A DNA stretch of 64,000 nucleotides. Source: Brevibacterium sp. CCUG 69071 (lineage in GTDB: Bacteria; Actinomycetota; Actinomycetes; Actinomycetales; Brevibacteriaceae). Positions 24,297 to 32,107 of this stretch are shown piece after piece. The position numbers and the translations under genes were made by a program. The notes below the pieces were generated by a model. That model searched no databases, was not told the DNA's origin, and was given only the letters and a program-made list of their open reading frames with translations. How positions within the stretch are numbered: position 1 is the first letter of the stretch; the number at the start of each line of letters is the position of its first letter. The stretch is taken from positions 112,804 to 176,803 of the forward strand of contig NZ_PGFV01000006.1 in NCBI RefSeq assembly GCF_021023135.1, given 5' to 3'.

Positions 24297-24599
24297 ATGC
24301 AGAGTAAGCAGCCAGAGGTGCGGGTGCAGCAGGGGAATCTGAAGCTCGTCTACGACATGCGCGGGTACGAAAGCTACCGTCAATTGGCGAAGGATGCAGG
24401 CGTGAGCGTCGGAACCATCGGGAACCTCATGACCGACAATCCAGCGACCCGGCGAACCACGTGCACGTCCAAGACGGCCATGAAGATCGCAAAGGCCCTC
24501 AACGTGAAACCCGAGCAAATTTTTTTCTTCGAACTGTGTACTGTGACGCGAGCAGAGTGCGCCCCGAGCTATCCAGCAGGAACACTGCGGGCCGCTTAG
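24297..24599 (+). CDS. Cro-like HTH protein
   Basis: About 100 residues. The HTH region is LVYDMRGYESYRQLAKDAGVSVGTIGNLMT, followed by KTAMKIAKALNVKPEQIFFFELCT, the fold end typical of XRE/Cro proteins. It is the first rightward gene, opposite the repressor, hence the likely Cro or early activator. GGGAGG (24286-24291) precedes ATG 24297 by 5 nt; the in-frame GTG 24291 overlaps the ribosome binding site and is rejected. This part of the element is visibly AT-richer than the host flank. Confidence 0.75.
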   Translation: MQSKQPEVRVQQGNLKLVYDMRGYESYRQLAKDAGVSVGTIGNLMTDNPATRRTTCTSKTAMKIAKALNVKPEQIFFFELCTVTRAECAPSYPAGTLRAA

Positions 24600-24608
24600 G
24601 AGGCCGAC

Positions 24609-24671
24609 ATGCAACAGGACAAAGAGAAAGCCCCCAGCAGTGGAGTGCTGAGGGCAATGACAAAGGAGTAG
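24609..24671 (+). CDS. 20-residue leader ORF with internal hairpin
   Basis: ATG 24609 follows AGGAGG (24598-24603) at 5 nt and reads MQQDKEKAPSSGVLRAMTKE before TAG. The ORF contains a hairpin: 24630-24639 pairs with 24646-24655 (10 pairs, one C/A mismatch, 6-nt loop). It ends 6 bp before the antirepressor ATG, and its last codons contain that gene's AAAGGAG ribosome binding site. The layout resembles a translated leader or attenuator; it could also be a small functional peptide. Confidence 0.5.
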   Translation: MQQDKEKAPSSGVLRAMTKE

Positions 24672-24677
24672 CACCAA

Positions 24678-25472
24678 ATGTCTAACAACCAGAATACCAG
24701 CCTCGTCCAGATCGTCGATGGCGTTCCGTTCACTACGTCAGAGATCGTGGCCGAGCACGCCGGAGTCAGTCATCAGGCGACGCTCAAGCTCATTGAAACT
24801 CACCGTGAGGTGATGGAATCCGAGTTCGGGCAGGTCGGATTTGAGTTCCGACCTGGGTACAACGGCTCGCAGGTGCGGTTCGCTCGCCTCACCGATGAAC
24901 AGTCTTCATTCCTTCTCACGCTCACCCGGAACACGGAGAAGGTTGTTGCGTTCAAGGCCAGTCTCGTGAAAGCCTTCGCCGAGGCAACGAAGTCGAACGT
25001 CGTAGCTCTCCCGTCCCGCGCTGCTCTCGCGCAGATGGTTCTCGACGCCGAGAAGGAAATCGAGGCGGCGAAGATGCAGATCGAGCTCGACGCCCCGAAG
25101 GTCCGGTATCACGAGAAGTTCGTCGCCGAGATGGACGACGTGATGACGATCGACATGTTCGCGACCGACTGGGGGTCGACCGGCCCGAAGGTACGTGAAC
25201 TTCTCCGCACCAAGGGGATAGCCGTTCGCCGCCTTCTCGGTCGCCGCTGGTCGAAGTCCAAGCAACAGATGATCGACGTCCATGAATGGCGCCCGCGTCA
25301 GGGGAAACTGTTCTCCGACTGGTTCGTGGTTCGGCCTCACCACGATGCCCCCCGGCACCACAACGGGCAGGTCCGAACGACCATGTACCTTCTGCGCTTC
25401 CACTCCGAAGACCTCGCGGTCAAGCTCGGCCTCACCGAACCGGCGATGTTCGATGGCGGTGACGCAGCATGA
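24678..25472 (+). CDS. Rha/KilAC-type phage antirepressor
   Basis: 264 residues. The N-terminal Rha-like domain reads VDGVPFTTSEIVAEHAGVSHQATLKLIETHREVMESEFGQVGFEFRPGYNGSQVRFARLTDEQSSFLLTLTRN. A coiled-coil linker (LAQMVLDAEKEIEAAKMQIELDAPKVRYHEKFV) joins it to a KilA-C/ANT domain (MTIDMFATDWGSTGPKVRELLRTKGIAVRRL). Such proteins counter the repressor or act as early regulators. Residues 90-100 (FKASLVKAF) match the Rha core. Confidence 0.85.
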   Translation: MSNNQNTSLVQIVDGVPFTTSEIVAEHAGVSHQATLKLIETHREVMESEFGQVGFEFRPGYNGSQVRFARLTDEQSSFLLTLTRNTEKVVAFKASLVKAFAEATKSNVVALPSRAALAQMVLDAEKEIEAAKMQIELDAPKVRYHEKFVAEMDDVMTIDMFATDWGSTGPKVRELLRTKGIAVRRLLGRRWSKSKQQMIDVHEWRPRQGKLFSDWFVVRPHHDAPRHHNGQVRTTMYLLRFHSEDLAVKLGLTEPAMFDGGDAA

Positions 25473-25855
25473 CCACACCAACCCCACTCGACGCGCTCAA
25501 ATCCGTCTGCCTTCCGGGCATTGACCAGCTCGACTACATCACCGAGCAGTTCATCATCGCATTCGATATCGACGAAGACGAGGACCTGATCGCGATGCTC
25601 GACAACATCAAAGAGTCGATGCACAAGGCACTGCAATCGCAGGTCACCTACCGTCTCGCGCCACCGATCATCGAGGGCACCGAGGCCTACCCGCACTCGA
25701 ACACCTACGAAGCGGCGCGGATTTACTCGGACGGATCGCCCGTCTACAGCGACGAACCGTGCACGGTCCCCATGAAAGACGAGAACGGGATGACTCACCT
25801 GGTTCAGTCCACCCGACGCGTGTTCAAGCCGCTGCCAACAGGCGGTGCGGCATGA
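25469..25855 (+). CDS. Hypothetical phage protein
   Basis: 128 residues, start coupled to the antirepressor stop (ATGA). Acidic N-terminal half (FDIDEDEDLIAMLDNIKESMHKAL); the rest is mixed with a YSDGSPVYSDEPCTVPM segment. No family recognised. First of a run of small early genes with 4-base overlaps, so it is surely translated as part of that operon. Confidence 0.6.
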   Translation: MTTPTPLDALKSVCLPGIDQLDYITEQFIIAFDIDEDEDLIAMLDNIKESMHKALQSQVTYRLAPPIIEGTEAYPHSNTYEAARIYSDGSPVYSDEPCTVPMKDENGMTHLVQSTRRVFKPLPTGGAA

Positions 25856-26136
25856 CCACGACACTCGTTGCCTTCGACTGCGGGGCCGGTATCTGCCTTG
25901 AGGGTCGAACAGTCAACTCGATCATCATTGACCACCTCAAAGAGTGCCCAGAGTGCTATCGGCTGGATCAGGCTCTCGACAACCGCAACGAAGGGCTCTC
26001 CACCGTGGCCACCATGGGCGACCGCGACGCCAAGTGGCTGAACAAGCACGAAGGCGATGACGACTTCCCTCTCGAGATCTCCGGCGACGCTATCGCCACC
26101 TACAACCACAAGCACGAAGAAAAGGACGCATCATGA
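25852..26136 (+). CDS. Hypothetical protein with a Cys pair
   Basis: About 94 residues starting at ATG 25852 in a 4-base overlap. VAFDCGAGICLEG and HLKECPECYRLDQAL contain CxxxxxC and CxxC, a possible zinc site of about 30 residues (positions 9, 15, 33, 36). The C-terminus is acidic and His-rich. No family recognised. A longer frame from 25759 overlaps the previous gene and is not used. Confidence 0.55.
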   Translation: MTTTLVAFDCGAGICLEGRTVNSIIIDHLKECPECYRLDQALDNRNEGLSTVATMGDRDAKWLNKHEGDDDFPLEISGDAIATYNHKHEEKDAS

Positions 26137-26519
26137 GCAACATCAACGAAGACATCAACAGCACCATCACCAGCGCAGTCAATAGCCGTGTCGAAGCGGC
26201 AGTGCTCGAAGCGATCAACAGCGGCGACACGATGAAGAACTTCGTCCACGCCGCCCTGAACACCAAGGTCAGCACAACCGGATACAGCCGCGAGGAGAAG
26301 CCGCTCATCACGCACCTCGTGCAGACGACCGTGCAGGAGCAGGCGAAGCAGGTCGTGGCCGAAGAGATCAAGAAGGCCGAGACGCAGATCCGCGAGGAAG
26401 TGCGGAAGGCGCTGCAGGAGTCCATCGGCATCATCTCAGACAGCCTCGTGGACGGCTTCGTCTCCAACGCACAGGGCCGATACCCGTCGATCGAGGTGAA
26501 CTTCCGTGACAACCGATGA
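26133..26519 (+). CDS. Hypothetical helical phage protein
   Basis: 128 residues, ATGA-coupled. Entirely helix-favouring with heptads (LVQTTVQEQAKQVVAEEIKKAETQIREEVRKALQESIGIISDSLVDGF), so a coiled-coil oligomer is likely. No family recognised. Confidence 0.6.
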   Translation: MSNINEDINSTITSAVNSRVEAAVLEAINSGDTMKNFVHAALNTKVSTTGYSREEKPLITHLVQTTVQEQAKQVVAEEIKKAETQIREEVRKALQESIGIISDSLVDGFVSNAQGRYPSIEVNFRDNR

Positions 26520-26793
26520 CGAGACGGACCACTTCACAGCCAGTGACGTAAGGGCGTGGCGCAGAGGCAACTGGTACCTCGTGAGCCTTGACGGGAAGTT
26601 GATCTACAAGCGGTACTCACGGGATCGAGCGTTCACGCATGCGGCAGTCATCTTCCGGGGCAATAGGTCGCCTGACTATCCGAAGCAGCTGAGGCATCTC
26701 GACCACGTTGAGCTCGTCGGCGACTGGCGCTGGAAAACGCACTGGACTCGCAATCATCTCGTCGCACCGATCGAAGAGAGGTCCGACTCATGA
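26506..26793 (+). CDS. Hypothetical phage protein
   Basis: 95 residues from GTG 26506, overlapping the previous gene by 14 bases. DVRAWRRGNWYLVSLDGKLIYKRYSRDRAFTHAAVIFRGNRSPDYPKQLRHL suggests a compact basic domain. No family recognised. Confidence 0.5.
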   Translation: MTTDDETDHFTASDVRAWRRGNWYLVSLDGKLIYKRYSRDRAFTHAAVIFRGNRSPDYPKQLRHLDHVELVGDWRWKTHWTRNHLVAPIEERSDS

Positions 26794-26975
26794 CTCGCCA
26801 GGGCAAGTTCCTCCTCACGGCCACCGCGCTCGTCGTTGTGGGTCTCGCGACTCTCATCGTCACCGGCGCTTTCCAGTACACGACGGACCGGAACCACCAC
26901 CGCCAATCCACCACCGTCACCAACGACCACGTCACCAACTTCCCGTGGTCCCTACTCCCGGAGGACAAGCAATGA
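26790..26975 (+). CDS. Small single-pass membrane protein
   Basis: 61 residues, ATGA-coupled on both sides. One helix (FLLTATALVVVGLATLIVTGAF) with a polar Thr/His/Asn-rich tail that should lie outside the cell. No family recognised. Confidence 0.55.
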   Translation: MTRQGKFLLTATALVVVGLATLIVTGAFQYTTDRNHHRQSTTVTNDHVTNFPWSLLPEDKQ

Positions 26976-27163
26976 AGGGCATCGATCTCACCGAGTACTT
27001 CACCGCCGCGGAAGTCGCCGAGAAGCTCAAGTGCACACCCAAGCACGTGAACACGCTCCGCAAACGTGACGGTCTCCCCGCGCATCCACTCGGCGGTATC
27101 TGGCGCTACCACCCCGCCGAGGTCAAAGCCTGGATCGCGAAACAGGAAAGGAAAGCAGCATGA
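26972..27163 (+). CDS. Excisionase/MerR-type helix-turn-helix protein
   Basis: 63 residues starting at ATG 26972. DLTEYFTAAEVAEKLKCTPKHVNTLRKRDGLPAHPLGGIWRYHPAEVKAWIAKQ is the Xis/HTH_17 pattern (a winged HTH with the Pro-His-x-x-Gly-x-x-W-R-Y wing). It could be the recombination directionality factor for the integrase or an early regulator; its distance from int favours neither. Confidence 0.72.
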   Translation: MKGIDLTEYFTAAEVAEKLKCTPKHVNTLRKRDGLPAHPLGGIWRYHPAEVKAWIAKQERKAA

Positions 27164-27375
27164 TGCTCATCCACGTAGGAACGATCACCGCGAACTACTG
27201 CACCGACAGCTTCGTCCACGTCGAAGTCCGCACCGTCAACGGCAAGTCCGTGGACATCACCCTCCCCGCCGGCACTGAGGAGCAGTTCCTCAACGACCTC
27301 GAGGACGCGCTCGTGGAGATGCGAGACGCGAAAGACAAGGGCGCTGCTTTCCGACTTGATCGAGGTGCGGCATGA
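27160..27375 (+). CDS. Hypothetical phage protein
   Basis: 71 residues, ATGA-coupled; ATG 27160 or 27163. LIHVGTITANYCTDSFVHVEVRTVNGKSVDITLPAGTEEQFLNDLEDALVEMRDAKDKG looks like one beta-beta-alpha domain. No family recognised. Confidence 0.55.
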   Translation: MMLIHVGTITANYCTDSFVHVEVRTVNGKSVDITLPAGTEEQFLNDLEDALVEMRDAKDKGAAFRLDRGAA

Positions 27376-27740
27376 GACGCGATCGCCTTAACCCGAGGAC
27401 GAACGAGCCCTACGGGAACTGCAAGGACTGCGAAGCAGTATTCGAGGCCAAGAGTGACATGTACGCCCACCTCGAAGAGTCCTCTAAGAACGCCCCGAGG
27501 GACGTCCACGGGACCAGGCGTCGTCACCGCGGCCAAGTCACTAACCCCACCCGAGAGGAGCGGATTGAGCGAGAAGTGGGATACGCGATCGAGTCTGCGA
27601 CCTACGATTTCTGCTCCAAGATGGACGACCTCATTCTCGACGGACAGGTGACCGAGCAGGAAGTCAAGGAGGCGCTTCGCTACCACGATGACTTCGCCGA
27701 AGCCTGGGACGAGTCGATGTACGGCGGTGACGGCGAATGA
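27372..27740 (+). CDS. Hypothetical protein with C2H2-like finger
   Basis: 122 residues, ATGA-coupled. GNCKDCEAVFEAKSDMYAHLEESSKN... has CxxC and His residues spaced like a C2H2 zinc finger near residues 16-35. The second half is acidic and helical (EEREREVGYAIESATYDF in outline, then LILDGQVTEQEVKEALRYHDD). DNA binding is possible. Confidence 0.5.
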   Translation: MRRDRLNPRTNEPYGNCKDCEAVFEAKSDMYAHLEESSKNAPRDVHGTRRRHRGQVTNPTREERIEREVGYAIESATYDFCSKMDDLILDGQVTEQEVKEALRYHDDFAEAWDESMYGGDGE

Positions 27741-27904
27741 ACCTCACTCGTTTCCTCCTCGGACTCGTCATCGCCCTCGCGGGCCTCGCCCTCATCAGCG
27801 CCTCGGCCGGAACCGTCAACGGCGGCTTCATCTTCGGCGCACCCACCCTCATCATCGGCGGGCTCCTCATGAGCCTCGCACCCAAGAAAAGGACACAGAA
27901 ATGA
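27737..27904 (+). CDS. Very small two-helix membrane protein
   Basis: 55 residues from ATG 27737 to TGA 27904, with 4-base overlaps at both ends, which argues it is real. Two hydrophobic stretches, FLLGLVIALAGLALISASAG and FIFGAPTLIIGGLLMSLAP, are followed by KKRTQK. Small double-pass proteins of this sort occur in many phage early operons; function unknown. Confidence 0.6.
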   Translation: MNLTRFLLGLVIALAGLALISASAGTVNGGFIFGAPTLIIGGLLMSLAPKKRTQK

Positions 27905-28929
27905 CCACGAAACCCGACTACCGCGTCCCGAACGCGAAACTCATCCTCGCCGTCGACGCCGACCGCAAAGACTGGCTGATCACCCGCACGTTGGGCTGTG
28001 GAGGGTCCGACGTTGCCGTCGTCGCGGGAGGCGCCCGATACGAAGGCACCAGCCCCTTCACCATCTGGCAGGACAAGACCAGCGACGAACCTCCAGTCGA
28101 GGGCGACAAGGACATCTTCTGGTTCGGCAACGAATCCGAAGACATGCTTTCCCGCCGTTTCACCGCCGACACCGGCATCGAAACACGCAGGTGCGGCACC
28201 TACCAGGAGAAAGCCAACACCTGGGCGCTAGCGAACCCCGACCGCCTCACAGCCGACGGCGGAATCCTCGAGATCAAAACCACGAGCAGCTTCACCGACA
28301 ACGGGAAGAACTACCTCGCCGGCATCATCCCCGAATCCCATGCGGCCCAGCTCACCTGGTACATGCTCGTCACCGGCCGCCACAAGGGATACATCATCGC
28401 CCTCGTTGACCGGAAGCCCATCATCCTCGAGCTCGAGTATGACGAGGACTGGGCACATGTGCTCTTCGTGAAGACCTGGGAGTTCTGGCAGTACGTCGAG
28501 TCGAAGACTCCGCCGCCCGTGGAGCTCGACACCGCAACCGCCTCGGAACTGTCGAGCCGCTACCCGCAGGTGGTCGACCCGGAGTCCGCTGTCGAGGTCA
28601 TCGACCCCGAAGTTGAGGAAGCCCTCGACGTGCTGATCGCTGTCAAGGAACAGGAGACGGAGATCAAGACTGCGAAGGCCGACGCGGAGAAGAAGCTCAA
28701 GGCCGCGATCGGCGACAAGGAGTTCCTGACCCTCAACGGCAGGCCGATAGCCAAATGGTCGAACGTCGCTGGCCGCCGCACCTTCAATCAGGCCGCGGTC
28801 ATCGAGAAGCTCGCCGCCGACAGGGGCGTCGAGGCTACGAAACAGAACCTCGACCAGATCAAGAACGAATTCACCACCCAAGGGGAGCCGGCACGACGGT
28901 TCACCCTCATCACAGAAAAGGCAGCATGA
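27901..28929 (+). CDS. YqaJ-family viral recombinase (exonuclease)
   Basis: 342 residues from ATG 27901. Lambda-exonuclease-like nuclease motifs: LITRTLGCGGSDVAVVAGGARY, GNESEDMLSRRFTADTG (Glu), ANPDRLTADGGILEIKTTSS (Asp, then ExK), QLTWYMLVTGR (Gln box). It resects double-stranded ends 5' to 3' for the annealing protein coded next. The C-terminal third is a helical tail (VLIAVKEQETEIKTAKADAEKKLKAAIGD). Overlapping starts couple it to recT. Confidence 0.87.
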   Translation: MTTKPDYRVPNAKLILAVDADRKDWLITRTLGCGGSDVAVVAGGARYEGTSPFTIWQDKTSDEPPVEGDKDIFWFGNESEDMLSRRFTADTGIETRRCGTYQEKANTWALANPDRLTADGGILEIKTTSSFTDNGKNYLAGIIPESHAAQLTWYMLVTGRHKGYIIALVDRKPIILELEYDEDWAHVLFVKTWEFWQYVESKTPPPVELDTATASELSSRYPQVVDPESAVEVIDPEVEEALDVLIAVKEQETEIKTAKADAEKKLKAAIGDKEFLTLNGRPIAKWSNVAGRRTFNQAAVIEKLAADRGVEATKQNLDQIKNEFTTQGEPARRFTLITEKAA

Positions 28930-29807
28930 CCATGAGCAACGAAATCCAGCACAGCGGATCCACCCTCGCCGTCCACCAGGACCAGCAGTTCTGGACCGAC
29001 CAGCAGATGGCCGCGCTACAGCAGCTCGGCGTGGCAACGAACTCGCAGGGCGATCTGGCGGTGTTCTTCCACCAGGCTCAGAAGTCCGGACTCGACCCGT
29101 TCAAGCGCGAGATCTACATGATCACCCGCAAAGGTAAGCCGACCATCCAGACCGGCATCGACGGCTTCTACAAGATCGCTGACCGAGTGACCACGCGGAC
29201 TCGTGGCACCTGGGGCATCTCGGAGACGTACTGGTGCGGAGCAGATGGCCAGTGGGTCGATGTGTGGCTCCAGCAGGGACCGCCCGCCGCAGCGAAGGTC
29301 ATCGTCGAGCGCAACGGCTCAAAGTTCACGACCGTCGCACTCACGTCCGAGTACACGGCCACCGGTCCGATGTGGCAAAAGATGCCGGCCAGGATGATCG
29401 CGAAGTGCGCGGAGGCTCTGGCGATCCGCAAGGCGTTCCCGGAAGACCTCAGCGGACTCTACACGTCCGACGAAATGGCTCAGGCCGACAACAACCAGCA
29501 GGCCGCGAACCGTGCGCCCCAGCAGGCTCGCACCACGCGACGACCTCAGCAGCAGGTGCAATCCGCGCCGTCACCGGAACCGTCCGGTCGGAACTGGGAG
29601 GCCGAACTCGACGACTGCGCCACCGCCCAGGACGTGCGGAACCTCTGGAAGGCGTGCGCGACTGCGGGTGAACTCACCGACGAACTGAAGTCCACCTTCC
29701 AGGCCGCCGGCACCGCCCTCACGACCGCGGAAAACACGACGGAAGAGGAAGTGGTCGATGGGGTCCTCGTCGACGAAAACGGCGAGATCCAGGGAGAGGC
29801 AGCCTGA
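28926..29807 (+). CDS. recT: RecT-family single-strand annealing protein
   Basis: 293 residues. GDLAVFFHQAQKSGLDPFKREIYMITRKGKPTIQTGIDGFYKIADRVTTRTRGTW, AAKVIVERNGSKFTTVALTSEYTATGPMWQKMPARMIAKCAEALAIRKAFPEDLSGLYTSDEMAQ are hallmarks of the RecT/Bet fold. The C-terminal region is Gln-rich and then acidic, typical of SSB-interacting tails. It works with YqaJ and SSB coded on either side. The start is ATG 28926 in ATGA; ATG 28935 is possible. Confidence 0.9.
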   Translation: MTMSNEIQHSGSTLAVHQDQQFWTDQQMAALQQLGVATNSQGDLAVFFHQAQKSGLDPFKREIYMITRKGKPTIQTGIDGFYKIADRVTTRTRGTWGISETYWCGADGQWVDVWLQQGPPAAAKVIVERNGSKFTTVALTSEYTATGPMWQKMPARMIAKCAEALAIRKAFPEDLSGLYTSDEMAQADNNQQAANRAPQQARTTRRPQQQVQSAPSPEPSGRNWEAELDDCATAQDVRNLWKACATAGELTDELKSTFQAAGTALTTAENTTEEEVVDGVLVDENGEIQGEAA

Positions 29808-30304
29808 TGGCAGATGCACGAGTAACCATCGAAGGCGGAATCGTCGCCGACCCGCGGTTCAACACCACCAACAGCGGCAAGCACGTCGCGAACCTCACGA
29901 TCCGCGCCGGCAGGTCGAAGAAAAACGACGACGGCTCATACGAGCAGCTGTCATCCACGGCCTACGACGTCACGTTCTGGGGCGAACACGCTGACCTCGT
30001 GAGCGCGTTGAATCCCGAGAAGGGTTCGCAGGTGACCGTGTCTGGCACCATCACCGAACTCGCATCGTATGACGGGCAGAACGGGCAGTCTCTGTCCGCG
30101 AAGGTCAACGGCGACGGGATCCGCGTCTACCCGAAGCGGCAGCAGGGCGGAGGCGTCGGCCAGCAGTCCAGTGGCGGCAACTTTGGCGGCCACCAGTCCC
30201 AGCAAGGCGGTTGGGGCAACCAGCAGCAGACCCAGCAGTCTAGTGGCTGGGGGCAGAACCCATCGCAAGGAGGTGGGGGCGATGGCTCGGAACCGCCGTT
30301 TTAG
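29807..30304 (+). CDS. ssb: Single-stranded DNA-binding protein
   Basis: 165 residues. The OB fold spans residues 1-110 (RVTIEGGIVADPRFNTTNSGKHVANLTIRAGR, STAYDVTFWGEHADLVSALNPEKGSQVTVSGTITEL). A Gly/Gln-rich linker follows, and the acidic tip GDGSEPPF ends in the usual Pro-Pro-Phe. It protects ssDNA and recruits partners. Its 3' end overlaps the start of the following HNH gene, whose ribosome binding site lies within it. Confidence 0.92.
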   Translation: MADARVTIEGGIVADPRFNTTNSGKHVANLTIRAGRSKKNDDGSYEQLSSTAYDVTFWGEHADLVSALNPEKGSQVTVSGTITELASYDGQNGQSLSAKVNGDGIRVYPKRQQGGGVGQQSSGGNFGGHQSQQGGWGNQQQTQQSSGWGQNPSQGGGGDGSEPPF

Positions 30305-30863
30305 TCGAACCGGAGCCGACTCTACCGACAACTGGAACCGCGGCGTCATTCCTCAGCGCGTGATGGACCGGGCTCACGAGAAGATCGTTCGATCCATGAA
30401 CGGTTGCTGGATCAGCACCTACTCGACCGCTAGCCACGGTTACGCCCAGGTTGGGTGGCAAAGCAAGGCCGATGGGCGCGGCATGGTTCTCGCGCACAGG
30501 GCTGTCTGGGAAAAGTTCAATGGCCCAGTGCCGATCGGGATGACACTCGATCATCTCTGTCGTGAGAAGCGGTGCGTGAATCCTGCACACCTTCGGTTAC
30601 TCGAGAATTTCGAGAACGGACGCCGCACACATGGGGCGAACTGGAAGCTCGGTGAATGCGCAAACGGCCACCCGAATTCGATGCTCGCTGAGGATCCACA
30701 CCGCAAGGACAAGGCGGGAAACCTGCGGAGCGGGAAGCGGTGCGCCGGCTGCAGGAAGCTCCACCAGGCCCGCAACAACTGGCGCACACGCCACCCGGGC
30801 GAGCCGATACCGGAAGTCTTACTCCTGGCGTCTGAGCGTCGTGAATTGGGAGCAGCAGCATGA
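30282..30863 (+). CDS. HNH endonuclease (homing type)
   Basis: 193 residues from ATG 30282. The nuclease core reads GMTLDHLCREKRCVNPAHLRLLENFEN (D-H, C-x3-C, N-P-x-H-L). A second zinc site may be formed by GECANGH and GKRCAGCRK. AAGGAGGT (30267-30274) inside ssb drives it, so the gene overlaps ssb by 23 bases. A long frame from 30069 is a shadow of ssb. Free-standing HNH genes of this kind are typical selfish insertions in phage genomes. Confidence 0.82.
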   Translation: MARNRRFSRTGADSTDNWNRGVIPQRVMDRAHEKIVRSMNGCWISTYSTASHGYAQVGWQSKADGRGMVLAHRAVWEKFNGPVPIGMTLDHLCREKRCVNPAHLRLLENFENGRRTHGANWKLGECANGHPNSMLAEDPHRKDKAGNLRSGKRCAGCRKLHQARNNWRTRHPGEPIPEVLLLASERRELGAAA

Positions 30864-31234
30864 GCGACGATCGTTACGGCGAGGACTGGGAGGGTGCGAT
30901 CTGCGCTCAGGTGGGTGCGGAGGTGGCGGATGGCATGTTCTTCGCCACCGACCGCACCCGGGTCGCCCAGGCTGTGGCGCTCTGTTGGGAGTGTCCACTG
31001 AGGGCAATTTGCGCACGAACCTCCCTCGAGGAAGAAGCACAAACCCCGGTGGATATGAGGTTCGGGATCCGTGGCGGTCTCACACCCGAGCAGCGCGCCC
31101 GACTGCAACCGAACCGGATCTGCCCGGACTGCGGGTCACCGATCGTCACCCGCGCCAAACACTGCGAAGACGACCAGGTGGAGCACCTGCGCACCTACCA
31201 CCGGGACTACCGACGAGAAAGGCGGGCGGCATGA
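30860..31234 (+). CDS. WhiB-like Fe-S transcription factor
   Basis: 124 residues. Iron-sulfur ligands are Cys in DWEGAICAQ, then CWECPLRAIC (CxxC...C). The G(V/I)xGG turn appears as RFGIRGGLTPEQR, with Arg in place of the usual Trp. A C-terminal CPDCGSPIVTRAKHC adds a possible zinc ribbon not found in chromosomal WhiB proteins. Phage WhiB proteins (as in TM4) can bind host WhiB2 sites and alter division and superinfection; the same role is an inference. Confidence 0.87.
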   Translation: MSDDRYGEDWEGAICAQVGAEVADGMFFATDRTRVAQAVALCWECPLRAICARTSLEEEAQTPVDMRFGIRGGLTPEQRARLQPNRICPDCGSPIVTRAKHCEDDQVEHLRTYHRDYRRERRAA

Positions 31235-31413
31235 GATCGCGACCCGCACACCTGCACATCGTCAAGGACGGGCCCGGGGATTGGGGCGTGTACGTCGTCG
31301 TCGATGACGGGCGGTGGAAGATCGCCACCGAATGCACCGCCGAAGAAGCCCGAACCGTGGCCGTGCAGAAAATCGCGGCCAGGCAACCACGAGAGCTCGA
31401 GGTCACAGGATGA
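31231..31413 (+). CDS. Hypothetical small phage protein
   Basis: 60 residues from ATG 31231, ATGA-coupled on both sides. RPAHLHIVKDGPGDWGVYVVVDDGRWKIATECTAEEARTVAVQKIAARQPREL: one beta-sheet plus helix. It reads like a DUF-type accessory protein seen in actinophages; no function known. Confidence 0.55.
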   Translation: MRSRPAHLHIVKDGPGDWGVYVVVDDGRWKIATECTAEEARTVAVQKIAARQPRELEVTG

Positions 31414-31787
31414 GTTTGGTCGAGGGGCAGCTCAGCATCTTCGATGAACTTGCCGAGCTCGAGGGAGCGAAGGCGCCGGCATGGTCTCCGGCGGAGATTG
31501 ACGGCGAATGCGATCACTGCGGGGCGCTGGTGTCATCCCGGAACCCCATGGACAGGGTAAACCACGGTCGCATGGACGGCACTTGCACTTCTCGGGCGCT
31601 CTCGCGAATCCACGCATTGACCTCACTGCGAAGCCTTGATCCGGCCCAGCGCCGTGAGGCCCACCGGTGCATGAAGCACCAGGGCAAGAAGAAGCCTTGC
31701 ACGCAGGAGTGTCTGCAACAGCAATACGAAAAGGACGCCGCCAGAGCCACTGAGGCATGGGGTGGCGACGAATGGAGAAACTCATGA
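31410..31787 (+). CDS. Hypothetical Cys/His-rich protein
   Basis: 125 residues. ECDHCGALVSSRNPMDRVNHGRMDGTC (CxxC...H...C) and HRCMKHQGKKKPCTQECLQQQ could bind zinc in two places. No family recognised. Start ATG 31410 overlaps the previous stop. Confidence 0.55.
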   Translation: MSLVEGQLSIFDELAELEGAKAPAWSPAEIDGECDHCGALVSSRNPMDRVNHGRMDGTCTSRALSRIHALTSLRSLDPAQRREAHRCMKHQGKKKPCTQECLQQQYEKDAARATEAWGGDEWRNS

Positions 31788-32107
31788 CCCCCATTTACAC
31801 GGTCGGTGATATCCGGCCCGCACTGGCTAAGATCCTCGACCACTATCCGACGGTCGCTGACGCATACCGGGCGGCAGGTGTCTCGTGCGAGTCGTTCTAC
31901 CGCATCCGCAAGGCCGGCGACGGACGGCGCGTGAAGGGTCCGACCGCGCTGCGCATCCTCACCCACGCTGCCGGGCTGCCCGATAAACCAGTGACTCGGC
32001 CCGGCGCGATCACGTGGGCAGAGGTCGCAGAATATGCGAAAACTCCCGAGGGCCGGGCGTTCGTTGCGCAGTGCTGGGCGCCACGACGGATGGGAGCCGC
32101 GGCATGA
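31784..32107 (+). CDS. Hypothetical protein, possible HTH
   Basis: 107 residues from ATG 31784. ILDHYPTVADAYRAAGVSCESFYRIRKAGDGRRVKGPTALRILTHAAGLPDKP has the length and Ala/Gly placement of a helix-turn-helix, and AEYAKTPEGRAFVAQCW follows. An early regulator is possible. Confidence 0.5.
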   Translation: MTPIYTVGDIRPALAKILDHYPTVADAYRAAGVSCESFYRIRKAGDGRRVKGPTALRILTHAAGLPDKPVTRPGAITWAEVAEYAKTPEGRAFVAQCWAPRRMGAAA

